A DNA stretch of 64,000 nt from Leucobacter sp. UT-8R-CII-1-4 (GCF_030010235.1 NZ_JASCRS010000005.1:310001-374000), one strand, 5' to 3'; positions 25,346-33,208 are shown, numbered from the stretch's first letter. Numbers and translations are program-made. The notes: a model not told the origin generated them from the letters alone.

Positions 25346-25713
25346 CAGCACCCTCCTTCGTCTGGTTCATCGAGATACAGCACCCAGCCGACCCCGTAAC
25401 GCCACGCTGGCCACTCGCTAGGTTCGGCTGTGCGGGGAACAGAAAACCCCGCCAGAATCGCTTCTGCGGGGTTCCCTGTTTTCCATGCGTGACAGCCACA
25501 ACCAAACGCGCCACCAAGCAACTGCAAATTCGCTGGCGTCGTATTCCACGCCGTCCTGCCCTGCCGATGGTCACGATCACAAGGGCCAGTTATCCCGCAC
25601 CGCTGACACTGGCCAACATTGTTGAACTCGTTCCCGTAGTCACGCAGCGTCGCAGCGGCGTAGGCTTCACGCTCCTGCTTGACCGTGAGCTTCGGACGCT
25701 TCTGGCCAATCAC
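25300..25713 (-). CDS. HNH-type nuclease-like protein
   Basis: This 137-residue protein contains CQRCGITGPCDRDHRQGRT, then PANLQLLGGAFGCGCHAWK, giving Cys pairs, a DxDH-like element, a central Asn and a CxxH end: an HNH/treble-clef layout. In lambdoid systems such early genes (NinG/Rap-like) act on recombination junctions. Catalytic details cannot be proven from sequence. Confidence 0.65.
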   Translation of the reverse strand: MIGQKRPKLTVKQEREAYAAATLRDYGNEFNNVGQCQRCGITGPCDRDHRQGRTAWNTTPANLQLLGGAFGCGCHAWKTGNPAEAILAGFSVPRTAEPSEWPAWRYGVGWVLYLDEPDEGGCWWKPITNEEAAALMS

Positions 25714-26237
25714 GGCACCAGCCGACCGTTACGCAGGTCAAAAATCTCCTGCATAGTAATCTCTGGTTTCCATGACCGGCATGTGCGCTCGAAAATCTGC
25801 ACCAGCCGCTCATTCAGCTGACGCTGAAAATAGCCGTACTGGCCGAGCTTCCCGTGGTTTCCGCATACGCCATATTCGAGGCGCTCAAGGTCACGGTGAG
25901 CACGGTTCACGACCCGACCCATGACAACCTTGAGCCGGTTCTCAACAGTGTCAGGCATCGGCCCCAGATGAGTATCCGTCGAGTGATCCTCACACCACTG
26001 GCAGTAGCGTTCACCATCAGGGTCACTTACGAACCCATCCGGCGGGCATTCAATCTCGACCGTATGCGCCGAACAATACGCGCCACTGGTGTTGTCATCG
26101 GTGAACCAGCCGTCTTCGTGCGCTTCCGAAAGATCAGGCCCGTCAGCGAAGTAAGTGTACTCGTATCCTTCCCAAAGCTCCCCACATTCGGGGAAATCGC
26201 ATTGCAGGGCGTAAAAAGTTTCAGCTTTTAGACTCAT
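25710..26237 (-). CDS. cysteine-rich phage protein
   Basis: The 175-residue protein has about ten cysteines in three groups (LQCDFPECGE, AYCSAHTVEIECP, RYCQWCED), likely zinc sites, and a helical C-terminal half. It overlaps the HNH-like gene. Role unknown. Confidence 0.68.
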   Translation of the reverse strand: MSLKAETFYALQCDFPECGELWEGYEYTYFADGPDLSEAHEDGWFTDDNTSGAYCSAHTVEIECPPDGFVSDPDGERYCQWCEDHSTDTHLGPMPDTVENRLKVVMGRVVNRAHRDLERLEYGVCGNHGKLGQYGYFQRQLNERLVQIFERTCRSWKPEITMQEIFDLRNGRLVP

Positions 26238-26353
26238 CAGCTTTCCTCCATTGGTTTACTTCGACACCAGCACGCATGAGAAAGGCCGGGCACGTCCATA
26301 CGCCACCCGGCCTCACAATCATGCGAAATGATCGGCTCAAAATCGTCAGCCAT
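26237..26353 (-). CDS. tiny Cys/His protein
   Basis: ATG at 26353 starts 38 residues (MADDFEPIISHDCEAGWRMD) overlapping the end of the recombination gene and the start of the next gene. Cys and His residues (HDC, HACWC) suggest metal binding. No strong binding site, so moderate confidence. Confidence 0.5.
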   Translation of the reverse strand: MADDFEPIISHDCEAGWRMDVPGLSHACWCRSKPMEES

Positions 26354-27110
26354 CAATCTCGACCGGCTTTTGTGGGAAAAACTCGGTAGCCGGAATTCCG
26401 TCTTGAGTGATGGTCGCCCAGATTCGCGACATTCGCCCGACATCGGTTGCTTCCCATTTCGACCGCGGCTTCTCTAACCGCTGCTCGAGCTGCTTCTCCG
26501 TCACGTTCATCTCGCTGAATCTTGAAAGCGCATTCTCGATTCGCTGATCCAGCGGCTCGCCTTCTCCATGCCGGAGGGTCTGCCGGCACATCGCCACAGC
26601 TTCGCTTTTCAACCAGCCTGGAAGGGTCGCCAAAATGCACTCTCTCAAAGCCCTCGAGCCGGTGTTTTGATTCGATAGATAAATATCCCCCAGATCCTCG
26701 GTGTCAGCCCACCCACCGCCACGAACTGATTTTTTATGCGGCTGGATAAACGAGCGAGTGTTTCTGGTGTTCTTCTGTTGATCCCAGCACCATGCCTGCA
26801 TCTCGGATTTACCACTCTCGCGGCTAAGCTCACGCACACCATAGTCAGTGTTCCCCCACACCCGAGCGAGTTCGCGAGCCAAATGAATCGAAACTCCGCC
26901 GCCCCGATTCGGCACCTCATAGAACGCTTGCTCCGCTACCGCAAGCGATCCGCACAGCTCACGAACTTCTGCTTTGATGCCCTCCAAATCGCGTGGAAAT
27001 TGCAGCGCGACTTGGATTGCTGCAGCTACTTCAGCTACCGAGCGTGACTGTTCAATTAGCGTCGCCTGTGATGATGCAGCACCGTGCATCATCTTTTCAA
27101 TGTCGGTCAT
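26346..27110 (-). CDS. conserved actinophage recombination-cluster protein
   Basis: The 254-residue protein belongs to a family frequent beside phage exonucleases: EQSRSVAEVAAAIQVALQFP, FYEVPNRGGGVSIHLARELA, MQAWCWDQQKNTRNTRSF. It overlaps the exonuclease gene by four bases. That pairing suggests the single-strand annealing partner (RecT/Beta role), but the family is not a proven annealase, so this is inference. Confidence 0.7.
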   Translation of the reverse strand: MTDIEKMMHGAASSQATLIEQSRSVAEVAAAIQVALQFPRDLEGIKAEVRELCGSLAVAEQAFYEVPNRGGGVSIHLARELARVWGNTDYGVRELSRESGKSEMQAWCWDQQKNTRNTRSFIQPHKKSVRGGGWADTEDLGDIYLSNQNTGSRALRECILATLPGWLKSEAVAMCRQTLRHGEGEPLDQRIENALSRFSEMNVTEKQLEQRLEKPRSKWEATDVGRMSRIWATITQDGIPATEFFPQKPVEIDG

Positions 27111-27949
27111 TTGTTTCGCTCCCCATATCTGTCTTGATAGTCATAGACCGCCCAAACCGGCGGCTTCAAAAGATTCACTTCGACCGGATAGCCAGGCCAT
27201 TCGCCGCTACCAACACATCTTTTGAGAATGTCTCTAGCTTCGAGAGCTTCGGCAACGCCCATATCCGCAAAGTCAGCGTCGAGTTGGTGCACTGTGACAA
27301 GGTGTGGCGCTTCTTTCTCGACCGTCACGAAAAGCATCTCGAGTTCACGCCCGGTCGCACGCTCAAGCACATCAAGGTAGTGACCTCGTTGAATGTGGTA
27401 GCCGTACCTCGCTGCAGAAGTAGCAAATCCGCGTGGAGAACCGTCCTCAGCTGTTTTGAGGTCAACGGCAATCCCACCCTCGTCTGGCAAGTAGTCAAAC
27501 CTGGCGCGGTTCTTTACACCCAAATGTTCCGCGAACACCGAAACTTCAGCTTTGCCTTCACGCTCAAAGAGTTTCCTCGCTAGCGGATGCCCAAGCACTG
27601 CCTCTGCCATTGCGTTTACTTCAAGTAGCTCGCTGGCGCTGACCACTGGAACACCAGCTTCAAGTTGCTCTGCTTTCCAAGCGCGTGCCTCTTTCGTAGA
27701 CATGGCTCCGTTAGAAGCAAGCAACTCCGGCGGGCAAGTAACTGGCACCGCGCCAGTCCCCAGCACCTTTGTGTGAACTGCTGTGCCAACGTCAAACGAA
27801 GCGCGATGTACTCGATTCCCGTCAAGGAACTGATGCTTAAACTTCGCCGGAGAAGCGAGTATCAACTTTGCTCCGCTAGATGAAAGTTCGTCCTTGGGCC
27901 CGTGGTATTCATCTTCCGGCATCCCATAAACGACACCTTCACGCTTCAT
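27107..27949 (-). CDS. PD-(D/E)xK exonuclease (RecE/YqaJ-like)
   Basis: ATG 27949 with GGAGG six bases upstream gives 280 residues. It starts MKREGVVYGMPEDEYHG, followed by SSSGAKLILASPAKFKHQFL; GTAVHTKVLG and FDYLPDEGGIAVDLKTAEDG supply the nuclease core (Asp ... Asp-Leu-Lys). It lies with the annealing-type partner and SSB, so it is the 5'-3' exonuclease of the phage recombination system. Confidence 0.85.
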   Translation of the reverse strand: MKREGVVYGMPEDEYHGPKDELSSSGAKLILASPAKFKHQFLDGNRVHRASFDVGTAVHTKVLGTGAVPVTCPPELLASNGAMSTKEARAWKAEQLEAGVPVVSASELLEVNAMAEAVLGHPLARKLFEREGKAEVSVFAEHLGVKNRARFDYLPDEGGIAVDLKTAEDGSPRGFATSAARYGYHIQRGHYLDVLERATGRELEMLFVTVEKEAPHLVTVHQLDADFADMGVAEALEARDILKRCVGSGEWPGYPVEVNLLKPPVWAVYDYQDRYGERNK

Positions 27950-27970
27950 CGCAACCTCCATTTTGGGTAC

Positions 27971-27994
27971 AAAAAAGGCCACTCACTGGTGGCC
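27971..27994 (-). terminator. terminator upstream of exonuclease gene
   Basis: On the minus strand GGCCAC-CAGTGA-GTGGCC is followed by TTTTTT. The loop contains the stop codon of the 36-residue gene, so ribosomes finishing that gene could cover the hairpin and allow readthrough. Confidence 0.75.
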
Positions 27995-28093
27995 ATACTT
28001 ACTTGCTTCCATCTGGCGTTCATACTCACGCCAACACGATTCATGCTCATCTTTAGGGCACATGAACGCGGGACACTTAGGTAAATTACTCAC
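27983..28093 (-). CDS. tiny cysteine-rich protein
   Basis: GTG at 28093 overlaps the preceding TGA (GTGA) and opens 36 residues: VSNLPKCPAFMCPKDEHESC then a charged tail. Four Cys/His ligands within 14 residues suggest zinc. Its stop lies within a terminator loop. Confidence 0.55.
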   Translation of the reverse strand: MSNLPKCPAFMCPKDEHESCWREYERQMEASKYGHQ

Positions 28094-28308
28094 GCCGCAT
28101 CACCCGGCCCGAACCCGGCTGCCGGGAGCTCAATCACTTCTGCCTCATACGGCACCGTTTGAGACTTCCGCCGGCACGGGCACACATCCGAATGCCCGTA
28201 CGCGTTATTGCTGTTCGAGCACGATGTCTTGTGCGTAGGCGCCGGTGCGCCATAAAGACCGGCACCAGTGCCGCCAGTGAACCGTACTGGCGTATTCAAA
28301 TCACTCAT
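28090..28308 (-). CDS. small phage protein with Cys pairs
   Basis: ATG at 28308 follows GAAGGAG ten bases upstream and gives 72 residues (MSDLNTPVRFTGGTGAGLYG), with a Ser/Asn-rich middle, a CPCRRK element and a Pro/Gly C-terminus. Function unknown. Confidence 0.6.
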   Translation of the reverse strand: MSDLNTPVRFTGGTGAGLYGAPAPTHKTSCSNSNNAYGHSDVCPCRRKSQTVPYEAEVIELPAAGFGPGDAA

Positions 28309-28388
28309 CGCGTTTTCGTCTCCTTCAAATACCAGGCGCACACAAGCGCCACCATCACGACATAACCAAGTAGCGACAACCCATTCAC
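28305..28388 (-). CDS. tiny membrane protein (27 aa)
   Basis: GTG at 28388 lies in a GTGA overlap with the previous gene, and the stop overlaps the next start (ATGA). The product is nearly one membrane helix (LSLLGYVVMVALVCAWYL) with a basic end (KETKTR). Coupling on both sides supports it. Confidence 0.55.
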   Translation of the reverse strand: MNGLSLLGYVVMVALVCAWYLKETKTR

Positions 28389-28486
28389 GAGGCCACCACC
28401 TTCACAACCAGGTACGCGGCCACTGCGAGCCCCATCGCGGCCGCCATCAGCACCGGCAGCCACGACCAATGCCACCGGTTACGCAT
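28385..28486 (-). CDS. tiny membrane protein (33 aa)
   Basis: ATG at 28486 overlaps the preceding stop; MRNRWHWSWLPVLMAAAMGL plus AVAAYLVVKVV form one membrane helix after a basic, Trp-rich start. It is coupled to the 27-residue membrane gene, so the two probably act together. Confidence 0.58.
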   Translation of the reverse strand: MRNRWHWSWLPVLMAAAMGLAVAAYLVVKVVAS

Positions 28487-28643
28487 CGAAATCACCGCGC
28501 AACAACTCGGTGGCGTTCGTGGAAATCACGTCCATAAGTTGGCCGGTGAACGATGTCTTCGGCATCTCAAGGAGAACGTTGCGAAGCTTCACTGCAAGAT
28601 CCAACTCGTCTTCTTTGCTATCAATCACTTTCGTAGCCACCAT
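28479..28643 (-). CDS. small phage protein
   Basis: ATG at 28643 follows AAAGGAG and opens 54 residues: MVATKVIDSKEDELDLAVKL, then a helical segment. It starts the coupled run of tiny genes after a 198-base structured gap. Function unknown. Confidence 0.65.
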   Translation of the reverse strand: MVATKVIDSKEDELDLAVKLRNVLLEMPKTSFTGQLMDVISTNATELLRGDFDA

Positions 28644-28841
28644 CGGCTCCTTTCATCAGAAAACTTGAGCGGTGCGTGTGGCAGCGGGTCGTTCCATCCC
28701 GGCACCACTCGTCTAGCCCACCCATACGGGTGCGCCGTCAGCCCCACACCGAGGGCTCGCCAACCGCTAGCAGGCCGGACTTTCGTACCCCTGCCGGGTT
28801 CTACGCCCGGACAACCGATCACAGGCTCAGGGGCTCGCCCG
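28644..28841 (-). other. structured non-coding gap
   Basis: No convincing gene. Minus strand RNA would fold into several hairpins (CACCC-GTAT-GGGTG; AGCCC ... GGGCT; CCGGG ... CCCGG). It sits between the lipoprotein stop and the binding site of the 54-residue gene. It could be a leader RNA or hold a promoter. Confidence 0.35.
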
Positions 28842-29237
28842 CTACTTCTTACCGACCGAAAGATCGAAGTCAGGCAAGATGTTCTGCGGCTTCAAGATGA
28901 TGCGCGTGTGGTAGACGCTCACATCGATCCCTTCAAGCTGTGTGGACACATAGGTGACGTTGTCGGACAAACCTAAGTAGTGCTTTCGGTAGTCACCTTC
29001 GCCGTGTTTGCAAGTCACGACAAGATCACCATCACGCTCCATCGAGCAGCGGCCCTCCACCGAGAACAGCACCTCGTCAGTGATCCCGTTGATCCCCACG
29101 ATCATCCGCTGCACCTCAAAGTTGTCTGCCGCGGTACTCAGGTTCGTTGACGCCTTCTGCGCATCGCTCGAGCACCCAACAAGCACAAGACCCAAAACAG
29201 CCGCGCCAGCGATTGCAACCAAAACTCTCTTTTTCAT
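28842..29237 (-). CDS. beta-sandwich-type phage lipoprotein
   Basis: ATG at 29237 (AAGGGAG upstream) gives 131 residues with lipoprotein signal MKKRVLVAIAGAAVLGLVLV followed by GCSS, Cys22 lipidated. The mature domain has two Cys (GRCSMERDGDLVVTCKHGEG), likely a disulfide. Lipoproteins of this kind are common in actinophage early regions; exclusion of other phages is suspected but not proven. Confidence 0.8.
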   Translation of the reverse strand: MKKRVLVAIAGAAVLGLVLVGCSSDAQKASTNLSTAADNFEVQRMIVGINGITDEVLFSVEGRCSMERDGDLVVTCKHGEGDYRKHYLGLSDNVTYVSTQLEGIDVSVYHTRIILKPQNILPDFDLSVGKK

Positions 29238-29522
29238 ATGACTCCCTTTCATCTACAAGTCGTGACGGGCAGAGGTTCGAACTCTGCGTGTGACCGGGTA
29301 TCCCAGACATCACACGGCACCATGCACCGCCGAACGCCGCCAACGTCCCTGCTCGATATCCCCCGAGTGTTTGGGTGCCCGCATAGGGCAGACAGGCTGA
29401 AAAACTTTGACCCCACCACGGAGTCATGTTTGCTGCCGGGACATACCGGCCAGACTTTCCTTCACCACACCCCTACGCCTCCACCACAGGGCGATCATCG
29501 GGATCAAGTTCTTATATGACAC
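29238..29522 (-). other. structured non-coding gap upstream of lipoprotein
   Basis: No gene is convincing. Minus strand has a long hairpin GTGTGA-TGT-CTGGG-ATA-CCCGG-TCACAC followed by CAGAG-TTCGAAC-CTCTG, a perfect T-arm-like hairpin, then the lipoprotein ribosome binding site. No matching acceptor stem exists, so it is not a tRNA. Confidence 0.35.
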
Positions 29523-29700
29523 TCAACGTTCTGGAACCGGGCCTTGGTAGGCATCGGAATTCACGCGAGCTATGTAGATGTAGAGCCGAAGCCCCGTGCC
29601 CGTAACCGATCTGCGAGCGCATCACGGGCCGATTTTGGGTATGCGGCAGCCAGACCAGGGTCGAAACCGTGGTAAGAAACCGGAATAAGTTGGTTAAGGT
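29523..29700 (-). pseudogene. remnant of a small phage gene
   Basis: A minus frame reads LIPVSYHGFDPGLAAAYPKS and ARDALADRLRARGFG before a TAG at 29572-29570; removing one base near 29581 restores LYIYIARVNSDAYQGPVPER to a TGA at 29523. No start codon is found upstream, where an opposed gene begins. It looks like a gene decayed by 5' loss and one frameshift. The protein is not recognised. Confidence 0.4.
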
Positions 29701-29706
29701 CGGAGG

Positions 29707-30147
29707 ATGGACTTATGGGAATGGCTGTGGAGCCATCGCAACGCGATCTTTGAAGCGTTGAAGATCGTGCTGACTGGTGTTATTGGCTTCGCCGGCGTAC
29801 GGATTGGCGTATGGGCAGATCGCCGCCGTATTGAGAAAGCTGCGAAAGCCGAATGGACAGTAACTGAAATCGGTAAAGCCGCAGCAACCAGGGCGGGTGT
29901 GCGCGGTTGGCGCGTGACAAACACTGGCCAAAAGACGGCAACCGATGTGGAAATATCGATTCCCAATGGCGAGATCACGCTTGACCCAGAGTTCTCTTCA
30001 ATACTCAAGCCAGGTGAAGCTGAAGGATTCTTCGTCAACCCGAGGATCGCATCGAACTCGAACATGTCGATGAAGGTGGTCATCGCTTGGACCGATCACC
30101 AGGGGAAGCGTCAGGAGACTTCTCGCCCTCTCGACTTTTCTTACTGA
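29707..30147 (+). CDS. membrane-anchored protein of unknown function (moron)
   Basis: The 146-residue plus-strand protein has an N-terminal hydrophobic helix (FEALKIVLTGVIGFAGVRIG) and a C-terminal beta domain (WRVTNTGQKTATDVEISIPN). It runs against the early operon, just after a gene remnant. The architecture, short cytoplasmic tail plus helix plus Ig-like domain, resembles other phage cargo; function unknown. Confidence 0.7.
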   Translation: MDLWEWLWSHRNAIFEALKIVLTGVIGFAGVRIGVWADRRRIEKAAKAEWTVTEIGKAAATRAGVRGWRVTNTGQKTATDVEISIPNGEITLDPEFSSILKPGEAEGFFVNPRIASNSNMSMKVVIAWTDHQGKRQETSRPLDFSY

Positions 30148-30220
30148 TACACCTTCCGTAGAGATAGCCGCCCAAGAGAACGGCTGCCCATCCGATGAGG
30201 GAAGGTACTAACTCGCCCAT
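30080..30220 (-). CDS. small membrane protein coupled to antirepressor
   Basis: ATG at 30220 overlaps the antirepressor stop (TGATG). It opens 46 residues with one membrane helix (LIGWAAVLLGGYLYG) and a basic tail. It overlaps the opposed gene 29707-30147 by 68 bases at its 3' end. Moderate confidence. Confidence 0.45.
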   Translation of the reverse strand: MGELVPSLIGWAAVLLGGYLYGRCISKKSREGEKSPDASPGDRSKR

Positions 30221-31005
30221 CACGACACCGCCTCAACAGCGCGCAGGTGCTGCCCGTACATGCGCGCGATCGCTGCCGCGCCAGCCGGTGTCACCTTCAG
30301 CGTGTGCATCACTTCACCCTTGAACCGTGGCGCGTGATGATTCGGTACCGGCTCGAAATACTGCGTCTTGTGCGAGTAAGCCGAATAGCGGGTCACTGTC
30401 TCCTTGCACTGCTTCGACTCCGACCAGCGCGTAGTGTGCTCCGCGTAAATCCAATTACGCACCAACAGCTCACTACGCAGTTCACCCTCCGAAATGCTCA
30501 ATGACTTCGCCACATTCCTGAGTAGCCGCAAGTCAGAATCCGCAACAAACGCATCCACATACTCAACCTTCGGTTCGTCAGCGATGATCTTCGCCTCCAA
30601 TAAAGCGTTCTGCTCCACCGATGCTGCGAGCTCACGCAACGCCTCAGCATGCGTCTGAGGTAGAGCAAACTGCGGGGTGAGAGCCTGACGCATCCGGTAG
30701 AACTCAGCAACAAGCGCGAGCTTGAAGTTCTTCACGACCTCGCTGTTGCGCATGTATGTCATCAGCAAAGTCGCCTGCGGTTCGTTCAGGTGGGCAATCT
30801 CTCGGCGCTGAGTTCCGCCAGCGGTTTCAAAGGGTGCGATTTCAAATCCGACCCTTCCGAAGCTCTCGAAATCGGCCAGGTTGTCGCGGACGATCCGCAA
30901 CACCGATGCGTGCTGGTTATCGGTGCGACCGGCGATGATCAACGACGAAACCCGAAGTTCGCCTTCCGCATCCTCAACGATGTTGATACTCTGAATCTCA
31001 GACAT
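30220..31005 (-). CDS. Rha-family phage antirepressor
   Basis: The 261-residue protein has an N-terminal Rha domain (ADFESFGRVGFEIAPFETAG, REIAHLNEPQATLLMTYMRN) and a C-terminal phage antirepressor KilAC/ANT domain (LLRNVAKSLSISEGELRSEL). It sits next to the Cro/excisionase block. Rha-type antirepressors interfere with the repressor on induction. Confidence 0.88.
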   Translation of the reverse strand: MSEIQSINIVEDAEGELRVSSLIIAGRTDNQHASVLRIVRDNLADFESFGRVGFEIAPFETAGGTQRREIAHLNEPQATLLMTYMRNSEVVKNFKLALVAEFYRMRQALTPQFALPQTHAEALRELAASVEQNALLEAKIIADEPKVEYVDAFVADSDLRLLRNVAKSLSISEGELRSELLVRNWIYAEHTTRWSESKQCKETVTRYSAYSHKTQYFEPVPNHHAPRFKGEVMHTLKVTPAGAAAIARMYGQHLRAVEAVS

Positions 31006-31068
31006 TTGATTTCCTATCTAGATGTTCTGGCCCGTAGTTACCGCTACGGGCTTCTTTCGTTTCGGGGG

Positions 31069-31311
31069 TCATGCTGACCTTCTGCGTTGGCCTAGCTGAC
31101 GGACGTTTTGTTTGTGGACGCAAAGCTTTCCTGACTTGTAGGCCTGTAAGCACTGCTCTTCAATGAGCCAATGCCCTCCAGGAACCGGCTGACTTCCATG
31201 TAGTAGGCCTTCCCGACATGCCCTTCGAATTGATCCGGGGTGCCGCCTGATGCGCGGCCCAGCCTCGTTTGAAGTCCACTCGTGGTCTGCGGAAATCTCA
31301 TCGGACATCAT
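31069..31311 (-). CDS. excisionase-like helix-turn-helix protein
   Basis: ATG at 31311 (or the next codon) overlaps the stop of the XRE gene; about 80 residues. WTSNEAGPRIRRHPGSIRRA and EQCLQAYKSG fit the winged-helix DNA-binding fold of excisionase/MerR-like proteins. It is likely to bend DNA at the attachment sites; this is inferred. Confidence 0.65.
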   Translation of the reverse strand: MMSDEISADHEWTSNEAGPRIRRHPGSIRRACREGLLHGSQPVPGGHWLIEEQCLQAYKSGKLCVHKQNVRQLGQRRRSA

Positions 31312-31568
31312 GCAGCCGTTTTCTCGTGCACAAGTTGAGCTGGCTTCGAAAATAGCGTTGGGGTGAACTTCCACGGAGGAACGCCGAGCGCTTCAGCAAT
31401 CGCGAAAAGCTCAGTAAAGCTGAACTCGGTTTGAGCTTTGAGTTTCCGATTCAGCGTGGGGTACGGAATGCCTGTCTCGTCAGACAATGATCGCTTTGAG
31501 CGACCAGCGTCTTCAATGGCGGCTTGGACAAGTTTTGCGCTATCAGCGACGATGTTTCGGTTGATCAC
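31308..31568 (-). CDS. Cro-like XRE regulator
   Basis: The 86-residue protein has a XRE helix-turn-helix (AGRSKRSLSDETGIPYPTLN). The GTG at 31568 lies 9 bases below the -10 of a promoter with perfect -35 TTGACA (31604-31599), so its mRNA may be leaderless. It is divergent from the CI-like gene and is the first leftward lytic gene, the position of Cro. Confidence 0.82.
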   Translation of the reverse strand: MINRNIVADSAKLVQAAIEDAGRSKRSLSDETGIPYPTLNRKLKAQTEFSFTELFAIAEALGVPPWKFTPTLFSKPAQLVHEKTAA

Positions 31569-31664
31569 ACAATCAACTTAATTAACGGATCGGTTAATTG
31601 TCAAGCTCGGTGAATTATCAGTTCCGTCAATCAGATTGACTAAAAGTGTGCTAACCTGCATTCC
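31569..31664. promoter_or_regulatory. lysis-lysogeny switch operators
   Basis: Between the divergent regulators lie two palindromes: AATTAAC-N6-GTTAATT (31580-31599), covering the spacer and -10 of the leftward promoter (TTGACA at 31604-31599), and GTCAATC-A-GATTGAC (31626-31640), upstream of the repressor ATG. Both are well placed for CI/Cro-type binding. Confidence 0.7.
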
Positions 31665-32003
31665 ATGAGTAATCGGAAAAGGCCAGAAGAGTTCTCAAGA
31701 TACGTGGCGCTTGAATTAAAGGGAGCCATCATTTCCAGGGGCTTCACCGCCAAAGCTGTCGCGGAAGGAATCGGAAGGCCAGCGCCCACCCTGAACCGCT
31801 GGCTGAACGCCAAGCTTCCACTCCCGCTAGCAATACTTTGTGAAGCGTGCGAGTTTATCGACATTGACCCACAGCAAATCGTCGCCAACGCCTACGATCG
31901 CGTCCTTGTTATGTACGGCGAGCGAAACGGAGTTACCTACACGCAAAAAGACCGCGACGAATCGGAACTCGACGTTCGCCGGCTGGAAGAATCAGAGGCG
32001 TAG
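31665..32003 (+). CDS. CI-like phage repressor (XRE family)
   Basis: The 112-residue protein has a XRE helix-turn-helix (FTAKAVAEGIGRPAPTLNRW) and a short helical C-terminus, without an LexA-like autocleavage domain. It is divergent from the Cro-like gene and precedes the integrase by three bases, the lysogeny module of many actinophages. Confidence 0.82.
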   Translation: MSNRKRPEEFSRYVALELKGAIISRGFTAKAVAEGIGRPAPTLNRWLNAKLPLPLAILCEACEFIDIDPQQIVANAYDRVLVMYGERNGVTYTQKDRDESELDVRRLEESEA

Positions 32004-32006
32004 CAA

Positions 32007-33200
32007 GTGGCCTGGGCAGAAAAGCAGCGCTCAGGTCGCTGGCTAGGGATTTATCGCACCAAGAAGGGTGATCGACGAACCACAGGCGAGACGTTTAAAA
32101 AGAAGTCAGATGCGGTGCGCGAGGCAGGAAGCCTCGAATCAGCCTCACGTAAACGCGGTTGGCACGATCCAAAGAACGGTGACATCACATGGGGCGAATG
32201 GCGTGAGCTGTGGGAAACAGCCCGCAACATTGAGGGCTCCACCACACGCAACGAGAAGTCGATGATTGACGTGTGGATTGCGCCGTTCTGGGAAGACGCT
32301 CCCCTGGCTGAAATCACCAATCAAGAAGTTCAAGAGTGGATGCAAGAGGTTCGGACCACGAACATCGCCAAAACAGAAGATGGCGATGTTGACGAAGAAA
32401 ACCCGCGCTATCTATCCACCGCATCGGTTCGCCGCTATCTCAACCCGTTCGTGTCGTCGCTCACTGCGGCAGTCGACGCGGGTCGCATCCCAGCAAACCC
32501 CGCATATGGGGTGAAGCTGCCGCCGATCCCCGAGCCTGACAGGGTGCACCTCACGAAGGAAGAGTACCGAGCGCTATTCAATGCACTGCCAGACGACAAA
32601 GCGCGTGCAGAGATTGAGTTCCTTGTGACTACAGGTGTGCGGTTTGGTGAGTTCGCAGGCCTGCACGCACACCGAGTCATGGCAGAGCAGCATGTTGTGC
32701 AAGTCCAAGACGTCTGGGATGGCGCGCAGATCAAGCCGTACCCGAAGGGCAGACGCACACGGAATGTCCCACTGGTGGATCGCAGTCTTGAATATTGGAC
32801 TCCACCCACGAGCGCACGCTGCGGACTTGAGCACAAAGAAGGAAAGTGCCGGTCTGCTCTTGCGTTCCCAGCCCGGCGAGGCGGCGCCTGGGATTCTCGG
32901 AACTACACAAGAAGCATCTTGAATCCAGCTTTGGAAAAGGCCGGATTGGACGATTTAGGTTTCACCCTGCATGACTTCCGACACACCTACGCTTCTTGGC
33001 TCGCTCAAGACGGGGTGCCGCTCGCGCGCATCGCTGAGCTACTGGGGCACGCCAGCGCGCGCACAACGGAGATTTACGCGCACTTCTTGCCCGCGGCTAA
33101 GGATGATGTCGAGCGGGCACTGTCGGCGCTTGGTGGCGTCGGTGAGGGCAAGCAAAAAGACGAATTAGCGGAAGCTCGCGCACGTCGCGCTACAAGGTAA
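32007..33200 (+). CDS. int: tyrosine integrase
   Basis: The 397-residue protein has an arm-binding N-terminal domain and the tyrosine recombinase catalytic residues: Arg212 (TTGVRFGEFAG), His322-x-x-Arg325 (LHDFRHTYASWL), His348 (LGHASARTTEIYAHF) and Tyr357. The GTG at 32007 is the start. Gene follows the repressor and ends 92 bases before the tRNA-Val 3' end, so it catalysed insertion there. Confidence 0.95.
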   Translation: MAWAEKQRSGRWLGIYRTKKGDRRTTGETFKKKSDAVREAGSLESASRKRGWHDPKNGDITWGEWRELWETARNIEGSTTRNEKSMIDVWIAPFWEDAPLAEITNQEVQEWMQEVRTTNIAKTEDGDVDEENPRYLSTASVRRYLNPFVSSLTAAVDAGRIPANPAYGVKLPPIPEPDRVHLTKEEYRALFNALPDDKARAEIEFLVTTGVRFGEFAGLHAHRVMAEQHVVQVQDVWDGAQIKPYPKGRRTRNVPLVDRSLEYWTPPTSARCGLEHKEGKCRSALAFPARRGGAWDSRNYTRSILNPALEKAGLDDLGFTLHDFRHTYASWLAQDGVPLARIAELLGHASARTTEIYAHFLPAAKDDVERALSALGGVGEGKQKDELAEARARRATR

Positions 33201-33208
33201 AACACGAG

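Noticed and set aside
28625..28822. 65-codon minus frame beginning MIGCPGVEPGRG
   Set aside because: It overlaps the start of the supported 54-residue gene, is built from hairpin-forming sequence and has no coding-like features.
29255..29290. T-arm-like hairpin CAGAG-TTCGAAC-CTCTG suggesting a tRNA
   Set aside because: No acceptor stem, anticodon arm or D arm of matching size is found within 80 bases on either strand.
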